64,000 nt of DNA from Paraburkholderia dinghuensis (GTDB lineage Bacteria; Pseudomonadota; Gammaproteobacteria; Burkholderiales; Burkholderiaceae): NCBI RefSeq assembly GCF_003837865.1, contig NZ_RQIS01000009.1, positions 54,965 to 118,964 of the forward strand. The letters are read 5' to 3'. A program made the position numbers and the translations under genes. Positions 33,926 to 41,595 of the stretch are shown one piece after another. Every line of letters starts with the position of its first letter. The first letter of the stretch is position 1. The notes below the pieces were generated by a model. It did not search any database. It had not been told where the DNA came from and saw only the letters and a list, made by a program, of their open reading frames with translations.

Positions 33926-35020
33926 TTAGATTTTTCCGGCATTCAAAGCCAAAGCCAATTCGCGAGCGACGGTCTTGGGATCTATTTCGGAAACATCTCC
34001 CGCACTTCTTATGAATTTGCAGTTAAAGTGCTGATTTTCAACACATCGTGCTCTCGGGTCGACTTCTGCGCTAAACAATGCCAATATAGGCGTGTTCGTC
34101 GTGTTCGTTACGTGCATCAAGCCCCCATCCGCCCCAAGAAAAAGCGTCGAATTCCCAATCACCTCACGCGTCTGGTGAAGCGTAAGCGTATCCACATATG
34201 AAATTAGATTAATGTTCTCGAATTTTTGACTAAGTAAGGTCTGCGCCTCGGACAAACCATTCCGCGACCCAATCAATACATATTTGTACTGCGATAATTT
34301 TTTGTCTTGATCCACCAGGTGCAATACTTCTGACCATCGCAGATATGTGCGATCCGCTTCCTTGCCCCCTATCGCAATAACGATCTGAGACAGCCCGGCT
34401 TTCTCTATCGGCGAGCCCATGACCACACGCGCTTCCGCTTGTAACTCTGCGCTGCTGCGACCAAGGCCAAGTATCCGCGACCACGAGTAATAGCTGAACT
34501 GTATTTTGTTGTAGAAACGCCGATCTATGAACCAGCCAACAAGACTAGTGAAAGATAGATCGCGCAAAGAGGATCGAGCCTTCTTTTTTATTACACGTCG
34601 GTTTAGCGTATTCAGAATTACAAACGCGTAATCTTTCGCCTGAACTTGATTGATATCCGTATAAATTCGACTAAACCATGGATCAGATTCAAACACCGGA
34701 AGGAGCGCCGGATCGAGCACCACGTCCATCTTTACCGAATGCTCCTCCAAAAGCGCACGTCCCGCCAAATCCATTAGGGCGTCGCCAAGATGGACTATGC
34801 CATCATAAACCAATAACAACCTTGATCCGGGCGGGAATCGTGGTATCTCATCAAGTTCATAGTAGATCCCCATCTGACGAGTACGAGTCATGGTGAAAAT
34901 CTTATGAATCTGTGACTTCATGATCTTAAACCAAGCACGATTGTGTTTAGCAATCGGCTGCTGGAAGATCGAAGGATCCGGTACGGATAGAACTTTATCA
35001 ACAAAAGATTTGAACTTCAT
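33926..35020 (-). CDS. Family 9 glycosyltransferase (heptosyltransferase-like), AT-rich
   Basis: A 364-aa protein. It fits the GT9/heptosyltransferase fold: FPPGSRLLLVYDGIVHLGDA in the N-terminal Rossmann domain, VVLDPALLPVFE, IVIAIGGKEADRTYLRWSEV, then LFLGADGGLMHVTNTTNTPI, the donor-binding GADSGxxH-type block in which the usual Ser is Gly. Probably adds a sugar to LPS core or another surface glycan. Codon use is much more AT-rich than the neighbours, and the gene lies between two copies of the amn 3' end, so it is probably acquired. ATG 35020 is used; TTG 35035 with AAGGA close by is the alternative. Confidence 0.75.
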   Translation of the reverse strand: MKFKSFVDKVLSVPDPSIFQQPIAKHNRAWFKIMKSQIHKIFTMTRTRQMGIYYELDEIPRFPPGSRLLLVYDGIVHLGDALMDLAGRALLEEHSVKMDVVLDPALLPVFESDPWFSRIYTDINQVQAKDYAFVILNTLNRRVIKKKARSSLRDLSFTSLVGWFIDRRFYNKIQFSYYSWSRILGLGRSSAELQAEARVVMGSPIEKAGLSQIVIAIGGKEADRTYLRWSEVLHLVDQDKKLSQYKYVLIGSRNGLSEAQTLLSQKFENINLISYVDTLTLHQTREVIGNSTLFLGADGGLMHVTNTTNTPILALFSAEVDPRARCVENQHFNCKFIRSAGDVSEIDPKTVARELALALNAGKI

Positions 35021-35097
35021 AAAGAACCAGACCAATCTTCCTTAATAAGAGATGCAATCAGGTACTTGCCAGTCAGCACCTGAATGCTGATATTGAG

Positions 35098-35247
35098 CTA
35101 TCGACGTCCAAAACGCAAAATGCAGAACGCGAACACGCGCCGATCCAGAAACTCGCGCTGCGGCAGGGCGTGCTCCATTTCGTCGAGAAATACACGCTTG
35201 CGTGTGCGCCAGTTGCTCAGGTCCAGGCCAAGGTCAGTTTGTTTCAT
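35098..35247 (-). pseudogene. IS5-family transposase N-terminal fragment
   Basis: From ATG 35247 the minus strand reads MKQTDLGLDLSNWRTRKRVF and LDEMEHALP, the start of an IS5-family transposase. After about 30 residues the match ends and the frame continues into unrelated sequence to a stop at 35098. The left end of the element should lie at about 35300. The remnant is not able to transpose. Confidence 0.65.
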
Positions 35248-35364
35248 ACACTCGTTTTGTCCGGCAATGCGTCCGCCTGAGCGCCCGCTCGCCTGAGTGT
35301 TGAACATCATCGTTAGCGGAACCCTCCTGCTTGCCCAATGATTCCGGGGCATTGAAATATCCGA

Positions 35365-35607
35365 CTATTGTAATACGGCGGTAACTTCGCCGATGAGACG
35401 GCATAAGGCATGAGTGGTGGCTACGTCGATATTTGCTTCGAACGCGGTTTGACGCAGTGAGCCACGCATTAATCGCCTAGCGTTCCTCATAAACATCGAC
35501 AGGCCGGCGCTGCCGTTTCCGAACGCGCAGGACAACATGATCGCGTGCGTCATCAAAGCGCTCGCGACATGATGCTTTGACCACTGCGATAGCCGTCTAA
35601 CATCCAT
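35365..35607 (-). CDS. Hypothetical 80-aa ORF next to an attC-like site
   Basis: An 80-codon frame (MDVRRLSQWSKHHVASALM at the start) with no recognised family, signal peptide or good ribosome-binding site. Its first codons lie inside the attC-like dyad at 35595-35665, which is where many integron cassette genes begin. It could equally be a chance frame. Between this ORF and the IS5 fragment (35248-35364) nothing else is visible. Confidence 0.3.
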   Translation of the reverse strand: MDVRRLSQWSKHHVASALMTHAIMLSCAFGNGSAGLSMFMRNARRLMRGSLRQTAFEANIDVATTHALCRLIGEVTAVLQ

Positions 35608-35665
35608 TCAAAATACGGCGGAACCCCGCCCAGAGTCTGCTCAACATTTAAGCAGCTAGTTAGGC
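35595..35665 (+). other. attC-like dyad (possible integron recombination site)
   Basis: GTCTAAC (35595-35601) and GTTAGGC (35659-35665) match the attC core consensus RYYYAAC...GTTRRRY, 71 bp end to end. Inside, TTCAAAAT on the left and ATTTAA on the right form an L-box-like pair with an extra C, with spacers of 5 and 7 bases as in the aadA attC, and a central stem GGCGG-AACC-CCGCC. No integron integrase is in the window. Confidence 0.4.
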
Positions 35666-35708
35666 AAAATGGAATGATCGTGGCGATTTGGCACGAAAAT
35701 ACGTCAGC

Positions 35709-35745
35709 AAGCTGCGCAGCTTTGCGGAGGTGGCGTTTCAGTAGG
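35709..35745 (+). repeat. 37-bp direct repeat, right copy (3' end of amn)
   Basis: Identical to 33569-33605. It is followed by CCCGC-GTCAA-GCGGG (35750-35764), a small hairpin; the phrase GCGGGCGATTC also occurs downstream of the left copy. Only the tail of amn is present here. Confidence 0.9.
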
Positions 35746-35859
35746 AAACCCGCGTCAAGCGGGCGATTCGCTACACTCCTGGCGCCCTTGATCGTTTAGT
35801 TTGCGCTTTTCATCGGCGTTGGATTGATGCGCTCGACGTCTCGCGATTTCGTGTAGTGC

Positions 35860-36030
35860 TCACTCATCTACGCGGTCGTACGGCAGGCGAGCGCCTGGGC
35901 GGTGTCGGCCGTGACAGTCGGGCGCAGCGAAGGGGCAGTGCCGGCAATCCTGTTTGCGGCTGTTTCGTGCCAGCCAGGCCGTTCGTCGAGTGCGGTGTAC
36001 GCCTTCAAGTTTCCACGCGTCGTAGATCAT
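35860..36030 (-). CDS. Possible 56-aa Cys/His-rich small protein
   Basis: From ATG 36030 a short frame reads MIYDAWKLEG, then KQDCRHCPFAAPDCHGRH, a C-x2-C-x6-C-H cluster like a small zinc-binding knuckle. It is in frame with, and just after, the stop of the SGNH gene. It has no clear ribosome-binding site and no family match known to me. The rest of 35746-36048 holds nothing recognised. Confidence 0.25.
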   Translation of the reverse strand: MIYDAWKLEGVHRTRRTAWLARNSRKQDCRHCPFAAPDCHGRHRPGARLPYDRVDE

Positions 36031-36048
36031 CTTTGCGAGTTCTGATGG

Positions 36049-36729
36049 CTAATGGGCGTTTTGGCCAGGTCGCGCCCCTGGGAGTAACGCATTTATCGTG
36101 TTGAAAGTATTTTGTGCCTTGATCCTGTAATACGCTCCGTCCGGGTGCAGGCAGTCAGGGAGGTGCTCGCGCCACTCGGGATAGGCTTCGTACTGCCGTA
36201 CCAAAGGTAAAGCCTTCTCATTGGCAACTTTGCGCATTGCCGCGACGTACGCGGGTAGTTTCACCCGGTTCGCCAGACAGCTCGCGTTCGGTTCCTGCAG
36301 GACAACCCGCTTGCCGGCCGCGGCTGCGATGTCCACCAGTGCCGAGAGACTGTCGAAGAATTGATCTGGTGTGGATCGCACGGTGTCGTTCAGGCCGAAC
36401 TGTAGCGTAACGATCTGGGCAGGGCTTTTAGCCACGACCTGGTCGAAGGGTGGATGCACGCCGTCCGTGCCCTCAAGCAGTTGCGTCGCCGTTGTGCCGC
36501 TTACCCCCTCGTTGATGACCAGAACATCCGGGGGAACCATCGTCTGCAACCATGCGGGCTCGCTTTGGTGCCGAGGCGCGCCATTGCCTTGCGTGGTGCT
36601 GTCGCCGTACATGGCAATGACGGTGGCGGGATGCGGGATCCAGGCCATGGGACCGGGGGCATGTCTCTCCCCGGGCCCATGGCAGCCCGCCAGGACTGTG
36701 AGACACGCTGAGACAAGGAGGCATTTCAT
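36049..36729 (-). CDS. SGNH/GDSL-type hydrolase, lipoprotein
   Basis: A 226-aa protein. The lipobox LTVLAGC at residues 10-16 marks it as a lipoprotein. MYGDSTTQGNG is block I (nucleophile Ser), QFGLNDT is block III (Asn) and DCLHPDG is block V (Asp/His). Such enzymes remove or transfer acyl groups, often O-acetyl groups of cell-surface glycans. GGAG lies 13-16 bases upstream of ATG 36729. It is 143 bp downstream of, and codirectional with, an OafA-type O-acyltransferase gene, which suggests a shared role in glycan acetylation. Confidence 0.8.
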   Translation of the reverse strand: MKCLLVSACLTVLAGCHGPGERHAPGPMAWIPHPATVIAMYGDSTTQGNGAPRHQSEPAWLQTMVPPDVLVINEGVSGTTATQLLEGTDGVHPPFDQVVAKSPAQIVTLQFGLNDTVRSTPDQFFDSLSALVDIAAAAGKRVVLQEPNASCLANRVKLPAYVAAMRKVANEKALPLVRQYEAYPEWREHLPDCLHPDGAYYRIKAQNTFNTINALLPGARPGQNAH

Positions 36730-36872
36730 TGTCTGATCCGCTCCACTTGGCGATGGGGCACTGCACCACATCGCTATGACCGGCTCAGTTCGGATCCGCT
36801 CATACTCAACGGCACACAGTCCGATCCGTGACAGGCTATCTCCGCGAGGTCAGGCGCAGGCGATCAAGCAGG

Positions 36873-38894
36873 TTACCTCGGTGTGCCCAGCAGGTTGTTT
36901 ATTTCCTTCGCAATGGGACCATTTGCAGAATCAGAGATATGGTCGCTATAGCTGTACAGAAACTTGTCGCCGACTGTCATCGGGCAAACATCACGTTGCT
37001 TGTCGCAAAGGACGTCAGCAGGGTCGTAGACAAGTAACTCGGGGTGCCGCTGCTGAAGCTGATCGACCAGTGCCCGGTATTGCCGTGTCTCAATGATGTG
37101 AGTTTGATAGCTGATTGCACAGCGATCATTGGGGCTACGCGGTGTGATATTGAACGCACGACGCAGCAAGGCGGGCGCGAGCGCGCTCCGGTCTATGCAT
37201 TGGGCTGGATCCTGCAACGTGGGATTGTCGATGAGCATGACAACGCGTTTTCCAGCTTGATGCAGTGCCGTGATAGTCGCATCAAGTCCTTGCATTGCCA
37301 GTGAGCCGTCTGTCGAGGTGCGGCCATCCGATTCATAGGTCGGTCCGATCAGGATACGGCCTGCTGTGGCGATGACTACGGTATGGATCGAGGGATTTCT
37401 CACCAGTGTGTCGAGGGCCACCCGTGCCTCTGAATTGCAGGCTTCCGGGTCGTCGTTATCATATGGAGTCTTGCGGGAGACGTGACTCAACGGGGCACAG
37501 CTGGGGCGGGAGAGCAGCATCCAGCTTTGACCGGGTGCGGACTCGCGCACGAGGCCCCAGTAGAGCGCTTCGGCTTTACTGTCACCCCATAGCGCGTATT
37601 GCGGTGTAGTGCGCCGGTCAGAATAACAAAAGCTGAGCACCTTTCGGCTGGCTGGGTCAATACCGCAGTTCTCAGTGACGAGTTCATGACCGGCACCGTG
37701 ACTTGCGCTGTTGAGGTTCCATTCACTGAGGATCGTGCGCGCCCCGGCGATGTTCTTGTGACGAAGTGCCCAGCCGATGCTGCCAATAGCGAGCATCAGC
37801 ATGCAAGGGACCGCGACCTTGAGCCAATGATCAGCGCCTTGCCGGATTGGCTTCTCAATCAGTGCGACGGTGCCCCAGGACAATAGCACGCTGATGGCCA
37901 CGAGGCTCGCGCGCGTGGTTGGTGACGGGACGCCACCGACCTCGATGTTCGCAAAGGACAGCAGTGGCCAATGCCAGAGATAGAGCGGATAGCTGATCTT
38001 TCCGAGCCAGACTGCGGCCGGGTGAGAGAGCCAGCGGCGCGACGGTGCCGCTACGTCGTCACCGGCAAGTATCAGCAGGCAAGCGCTAAGCACTGGCGGA
38101 ACCGACCAGATTCCGGGGAACACAAAGGAAGCGTTAAGCCACAGGTAGGCACCAGCGCATAGCACCAGTCCGGCGACGGCCAGCGTGAGGCTGCTGGCTC
38201 GCGGCGTTGCGGGCGCCCCGGCGGGGAACAGCGTCCAGACTGCCACGGCCGCACCAGCCAGCAGCTCCCAGGCGCGTCCGCCCGGCAGATAGAAGGCGGC
38301 GGACGGGTGTGACTGGACCAGCCAGAGATTCAGTGCGAACGATGCCGCGACACAAATGGTGAGCCATCGCCAGATGTGCCCCCGGCGGAAAGCCAGGGCC
38401 AGCAGCGGTGGCCAGACGATATAGAACTGCTCCTCGATGCCGAGCGACCACAGGTGCAAGAGCGGCTTCATCTCGGCCGCTTTGTCGAAATAGCCGGTCT
38501 CGCCCCACAGGGCCAAGTTCGACACGAAGCCCGCGCCCGCCATCAAATGCGTGCCAAGGTTTTTGAACTCGCCATTGAAGAGGCAGAACCAGCCTATGCC
38601 GAATGTGGCGATCATCACGAGCGCCAGCGCGGGGAAAATCCGCCGGATGCGCCGGGCGTAGAAGTGGGCGATGCTGTGCCTGCCCTGTTGCAGATCGGCA
38701 AGCAGGATACGCGTGATCAAGAAGCCCGAGATGACGAAGAACACGTCCACGCCGACGAATCCACCTGGCAGGAGTGTCGGGAAGGCGTGGAACAGGACCG
38801 TGCCGAGGACGGCCAGGCCGCGCAAGCCGTCAATGTCCGGGCGATAGAGCAGAGCTTGCAGCGTGCCGACTGGCAAGTTAGGTGTGTTCTTCAT
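36873..38894 (-). CDS. OafA/YrhL-type O-acyltransferase with C-terminal SGNH domain
   Basis: A 673-aa membrane protein. The N-terminal acyltransferase-3 domain (about 17-375, ten or so membrane helices) starts RPDIDGLRGLAVLGTVLFHA and has GGFVGVDVFFVISGFLI and RRIRRIFPAL (catalytic His and Arg). A periplasmic SGNH-like domain follows (about 420-670): QYALWGDSKAEA corresponds to the GDS block and YSDHISDSANG to the Asp/His block. These fusions acetylate O-antigens, capsules or peptidoglycan. An ATG at 38951 in frame adds 19 residues; both lack a strong ribosome-binding site and 38894 matches the family better. Confidence 0.88.
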   Translation of the reverse strand: MKNTPNLPVGTLQALLYRPDIDGLRGLAVLGTVLFHAFPTLLPGGFVGVDVFFVISGFLITRILLADLQQGRHSIAHFYARRIRRIFPALALVMIATFGIGWFCLFNGEFKNLGTHLMAGAGFVSNLALWGETGYFDKAAEMKPLLHLWSLGIEEQFYIVWPPLLALAFRRGHIWRWLTICVAASFALNLWLVQSHPSAAFYLPGGRAWELLAGAAVAVWTLFPAGAPATPRASSLTLAVAGLVLCAGAYLWLNASFVFPGIWSVPPVLSACLLILAGDDVAAPSRRWLSHPAAVWLGKISYPLYLWHWPLLSFANIEVGGVPSPTTRASLVAISVLLSWGTVALIEKPIRQGADHWLKVAVPCMLMLAIGSIGWALRHKNIAGARTILSEWNLNSASHGAGHELVTENCGIDPASRKVLSFCYSDRRTTPQYALWGDSKAEALYWGLVRESAPGQSWMLLSRPSCAPLSHVSRKTPYDNDDPEACNSEARVALDTLVRNPSIHTVVIATAGRILIGPTYESDGRTSTDGSLAMQGLDATITALHQAGKRVVMLIDNPTLQDPAQCIDRSALAPALLRRAFNITPRSPNDRCAISYQTHIIETRQYRALVDQLQQRHPELLVYDPADVLCDKQRDVCPMTVGDKFLYSYSDHISDSANGPIAKEINNLLGTPR

Positions 38895-38951
38895 GCAGTG
38901 CAAAGCCTGCTGCCGCCAGGTCGGGAAGCGGTCAGTGGCAGTAGTCCGCAT

Positions 38952-39552
38952 AGGGCATGCGGAAAATTTTTCTTATAGGTTCTTGTGGCCGTAGCGTGTT
39001 CGAACCCATCGCGGATATGGACAGGTTATCGACCGAAACACGGACCACCTTAATTTTTAAAACCTTGAAAATTAAGATATTGAACAGGTTTTGTCAAATT
39101 ATTGAGATAACTCAGGCGCGTAGCCAATAGACGATCCACGCGCGGCGGCGAGGTTGGCTTCAGCATCCATGGCAGTCCGCGAAGCCGCTCGTTGCGATTG
39201 GCCGGGCGTTTTTACCGATCCTGAATGTCGAGGATCACTTCACTGAGCAGATGATCAAGTTCACTCCGGGGCGCGTTCGACGATCCGGTCGATGGTGTTT
39301 TGCTGGCGCGGCGCAGGTTCGTCCGCGAGACACAGCTTCGCGTCGAGTTCCCGGCAATGGCAGGCTCATACAGATGTTGAAGACGATGAAACGGCGGCGG
39401 CGCGTGTGATGATTCAGCGGATCTGATCTGCACGGAAAACCGTCGCGCGCAACCGCTGAATTTCCCACAGCAGTTCGAGCGCGATGGGCTCCGGTCGCCG
39501 CACCACACGATTTGTAGTCCGAATTATTCCCGCTGCCTGCAATCGAAACTCA
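38952..39552. other. 601-bp intergenic stretch, no supported gene
   Basis: The part next to the acyltransferase gene is AT-rich and contains the dyad CTTAATTTT (about 39050) / AAAATTAAG. On the minus strand around 39420-39500 a short piece reads RPEPIALELLWEIQRLRATV, which looks like degenerate coding sequence, but stop codons and frame changes follow (39240-39400) and I cannot name it. Otherwise nothing recognised. Confidence 0.5.
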
Positions 39553-40080
39553 TCACTGCCCAAACCCCGTCAATCCAATCAGGCTACCCGCAGCAAGCAG
39601 CCACAGCGGATGGATCCTGGTGCGAAAGGCCAGCACCGCGCAAACACCGGTGATTACCCATGCGATCCAGACGGAATCGGACGCCCTCGCAATCAGCACG
39701 GCACTCGCAGCGACGAGTCCCGCGGTCACCGGCACGAGTCCGCGCTGCGCGATGCGTCGCCACGACCGGTCCTTGAAGCGATCCCACGCATGCAGCACAG
39801 CCGCTGTCACGAGCGACGACGGTCCGAACTTCGCCACCGACGTCACGAGCATGCCCGCCCAGCCGGCCACGTGCCAGCCGATCAGCGTCACGATCATCAT
39901 GTTCGGACCGGGCGCGGCCTGGGCGAGTGCGAACAGCGCGCTGAATTCGCGGGCGGGCATCCAGTGATGCACGTCCACGACCTGGCGTTGCATCTCGGGC
40001 AGGATCGTGTTGCCGCCGCCGAAGGCGAGCAGCGAAAGCTGGCTGAAGATCGCGGCGAGTGCTGCGAGCGTGGCGCTCAT
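39553..40080 (-). CDS. Chromate transporter, C-terminal half (CHR family, short chain)
   Basis: A 175-aa protein starting at ATG 40080, in an ATGA overlap with the upstream CHR gene. FSQLSLLAFGGGNTILPEMQ and ALAQAAPGPNMMIVTLIGW are the conserved CHR motifs (FGG and the PGP loop). Together with its neighbour it forms a two-protein (short-chain) ChrA-like transporter that exports chromate or a related anion; the natural substrate in such pairs is not always chromate. Confidence 0.85.
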   Translation of the reverse strand: MSATLAALAAIFSQLSLLAFGGGNTILPEMQRQVVDVHHWMPAREFSALFALAQAAPGPNMMIVTLIGWHVAGWAGMLVTSVAKFGPSSLVTAAVLHAWDRFKDRSWRRIAQRGLVPVTAGLVAASAVLIARASDSVWIAWVITGVCAVLAFRTRIHPLWLLAAGSLIGLTGFGQ

Positions 40081-40664
40081 TGCGTGCCTCCTGCGCGGCG
40101 GGCAGCACGAATCGCTAACGCTATCCCGATCGGCGTGAGCACGAGCATGGTGGGCAAGAGCGGCGTGCGCAGCATCGCAATTGCGATGAATCCGATCAGT
40201 GCGACAAAGGCAGCGGCCGGGTCGTGGCGCAACGGCAGGACGATCTTGACGGCCATCGCGATGAGCAGCCCCGCGGCTGCGGCGGCGAGGCCGACGAACA
40301 GGTGCTGCACGCGCGGATCGTTTTGAGTGCGCTCGTAGACTACGCCGAGCGCGATCACCACGATCGACGGTCCTGCGATCAACCCGAGCAATCCGGCGAG
40401 TGCGCCGCGCCAGCCGTGGAAACGCATGCCGATCGCGACGGAAAGATTGATGACATTGCCACCCGGCAGGAACTGGCACAGGCCGAGCAGATCGGTGAAC
40501 TCGGCGGCACAGAGCCAGCGGCGCTGTTCGACGATAGCGCGTCGCGCGAGCGGCAGCGCGCCGCCGAATGATGTGAAGCCGAGGCCGAGAAAGCCGAGGA
40601 ACAACTCGCGCACGGTGGGCGCGTGCAGGGCGGCGGCGGGCGCCGTGGAGGAAGACTGTGTCAT
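40077..40664 (-). CDS. Chromate transporter, N-terminal half (CHR family, short chain)
   Basis: A 195-aa protein with LFLGFLGLGFTSFGGALPLA and LGLCQFLPGGNVINLSVAIG, the CHR family motifs, and five or six hydrophobic segments. It overlaps the second half by 4 bases, so they are stoichiometrically coupled. Some relatives are fused into a single ChrA of about 400 aa. Confidence 0.87.
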   Translation of the reverse strand: MTQSSSTAPAAALHAPTVRELFLGFLGLGFTSFGGALPLARRAIVEQRRWLCAAEFTDLLGLCQFLPGGNVINLSVAIGMRFHGWRGALAGLLGLIAGPSIVVIALGVVYERTQNDPRVQHLFVGLAAAAAGLLIAMAVKIVLPLRHDPAAAFVALIGFIAIAMLRTPLLPTMLVLTPIGIALAIRAARRAGGTQ

Positions 40665-40835
40665 GCCGGGGCGAGCGGTTAGAGAAGGCCCCGAGGGTAG
40701 CGCCGAACGGCGCCCTCACAAAGTGATTTTTATGGCAGCGTCTCGAGACCGCGATTCAGAAGGCGAGCGGCCCGGCGCGGCGCCCAGCGTGGGCGTGCGC
40801 CAGCCGCGGTGCTCCGTATGGTCAGAGGTAGAACC

Positions 40836-41594
40836 TCAGAGATAGAACATCCGGTCGTCGTCGTCGGATTCGACGCGCGCGGGCCGTTCCTTTTCGCCCT
40901 CTTCGCCGCTGTCCTCGTAGAACTTGAGGACCGCTTCGAGCACCTGATCCGGGTCGTCGATCACCTGCATGAGATCGATGTCTTCCGGATTGATCAGGCC
41001 CATCGGCACGAGCGCCGAGCGGAACCAGTCGAGCAGCCCCTTCCAGAACTGGGAGCCCACCAGAATGATCGGCACCTTGCGCGACTTGTTCGTCTGGATC
41101 AGCGTGAGCACTTCAGCGAGTTCGTCGAGCGTGCCGAAGCCGCCAGGCATCACGATCACAGCGTCGGAATTCTTGACGAACGTGACCTTGCGCGTGAAGA
41201 AATGGCGAAATCGCAGCGAGATGTCCTGCCACTGGTTGCCCGACTGCTCGTGCGGCAACTCGATGTTCAGGCCCACGGAAGGCGACTTGCCTGCGTGCGC
41301 CCCCTGGTTGGCCGCTTCCATGATGCCGGGGCCGCCGCCCGAGATCACGGCGAAGCCTGCATCCGACACCTTGCGGGCGATCTGCTTGGCGAGCTGGTAG
41401 TACTCCGAGTCCGGTTTCAGGCGCGCTGAACCGTAAATGCTGACCGCCGGACGGATCTCGGACAGGTACTCGGTTGCCTCGATAAACTCTGCCATAATCG
41501 TGAACATCTGCCACGACGCGCGCGCCTTCTTGGCTGTAGCGCGCTCTTGATCTGCGAGCGAACGCAGACTCGGAATCACTTTTCTCTTGTCCAT
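40836..41594 (-). CDS. LOG-family protein (TIGR00730, nucleotide 5'-monophosphate phosphoribohydrolase type)
   Basis: A 252-aa protein with the LOG motif pair: ISGGGPGIMEAANQGA (about 82-97) and the active-site PGGFGTLDE (about 150-158). Members cleave nucleoside (cytokinin) 5'-monophosphates or act in purine metabolism; the annotation lysine decarboxylase for this family is wrong. The ATG at 41594 is one base from the polA ATG on the other strand. Confidence 0.85.
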   Translation of the reverse strand: MDKRKVIPSLRSLADQERATAKKARASWQMFTIMAEFIEATEYLSEIRPAVSIYGSARLKPDSEYYQLAKQIARKVSDAGFAVISGGGPGIMEAANQGAHAGKSPSVGLNIELPHEQSGNQWQDISLRFRHFFTRKVTFVKNSDAVIVMPGGFGTLDELAEVLTLIQTNKSRKVPIILVGSQFWKGLLDWFRSALVPMGLINPEDIDLMQVIDDPDQVLEAVLKFYEDSGEEGEKERPARVESDDDDRMFYL

Positions 41595-41595
41595 A

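Noticed and set aside
39212..39508. 98-aa minus-strand ORF
   Set aside because: Mixed frames, no coherent family; only a short stretch looks protein-like.
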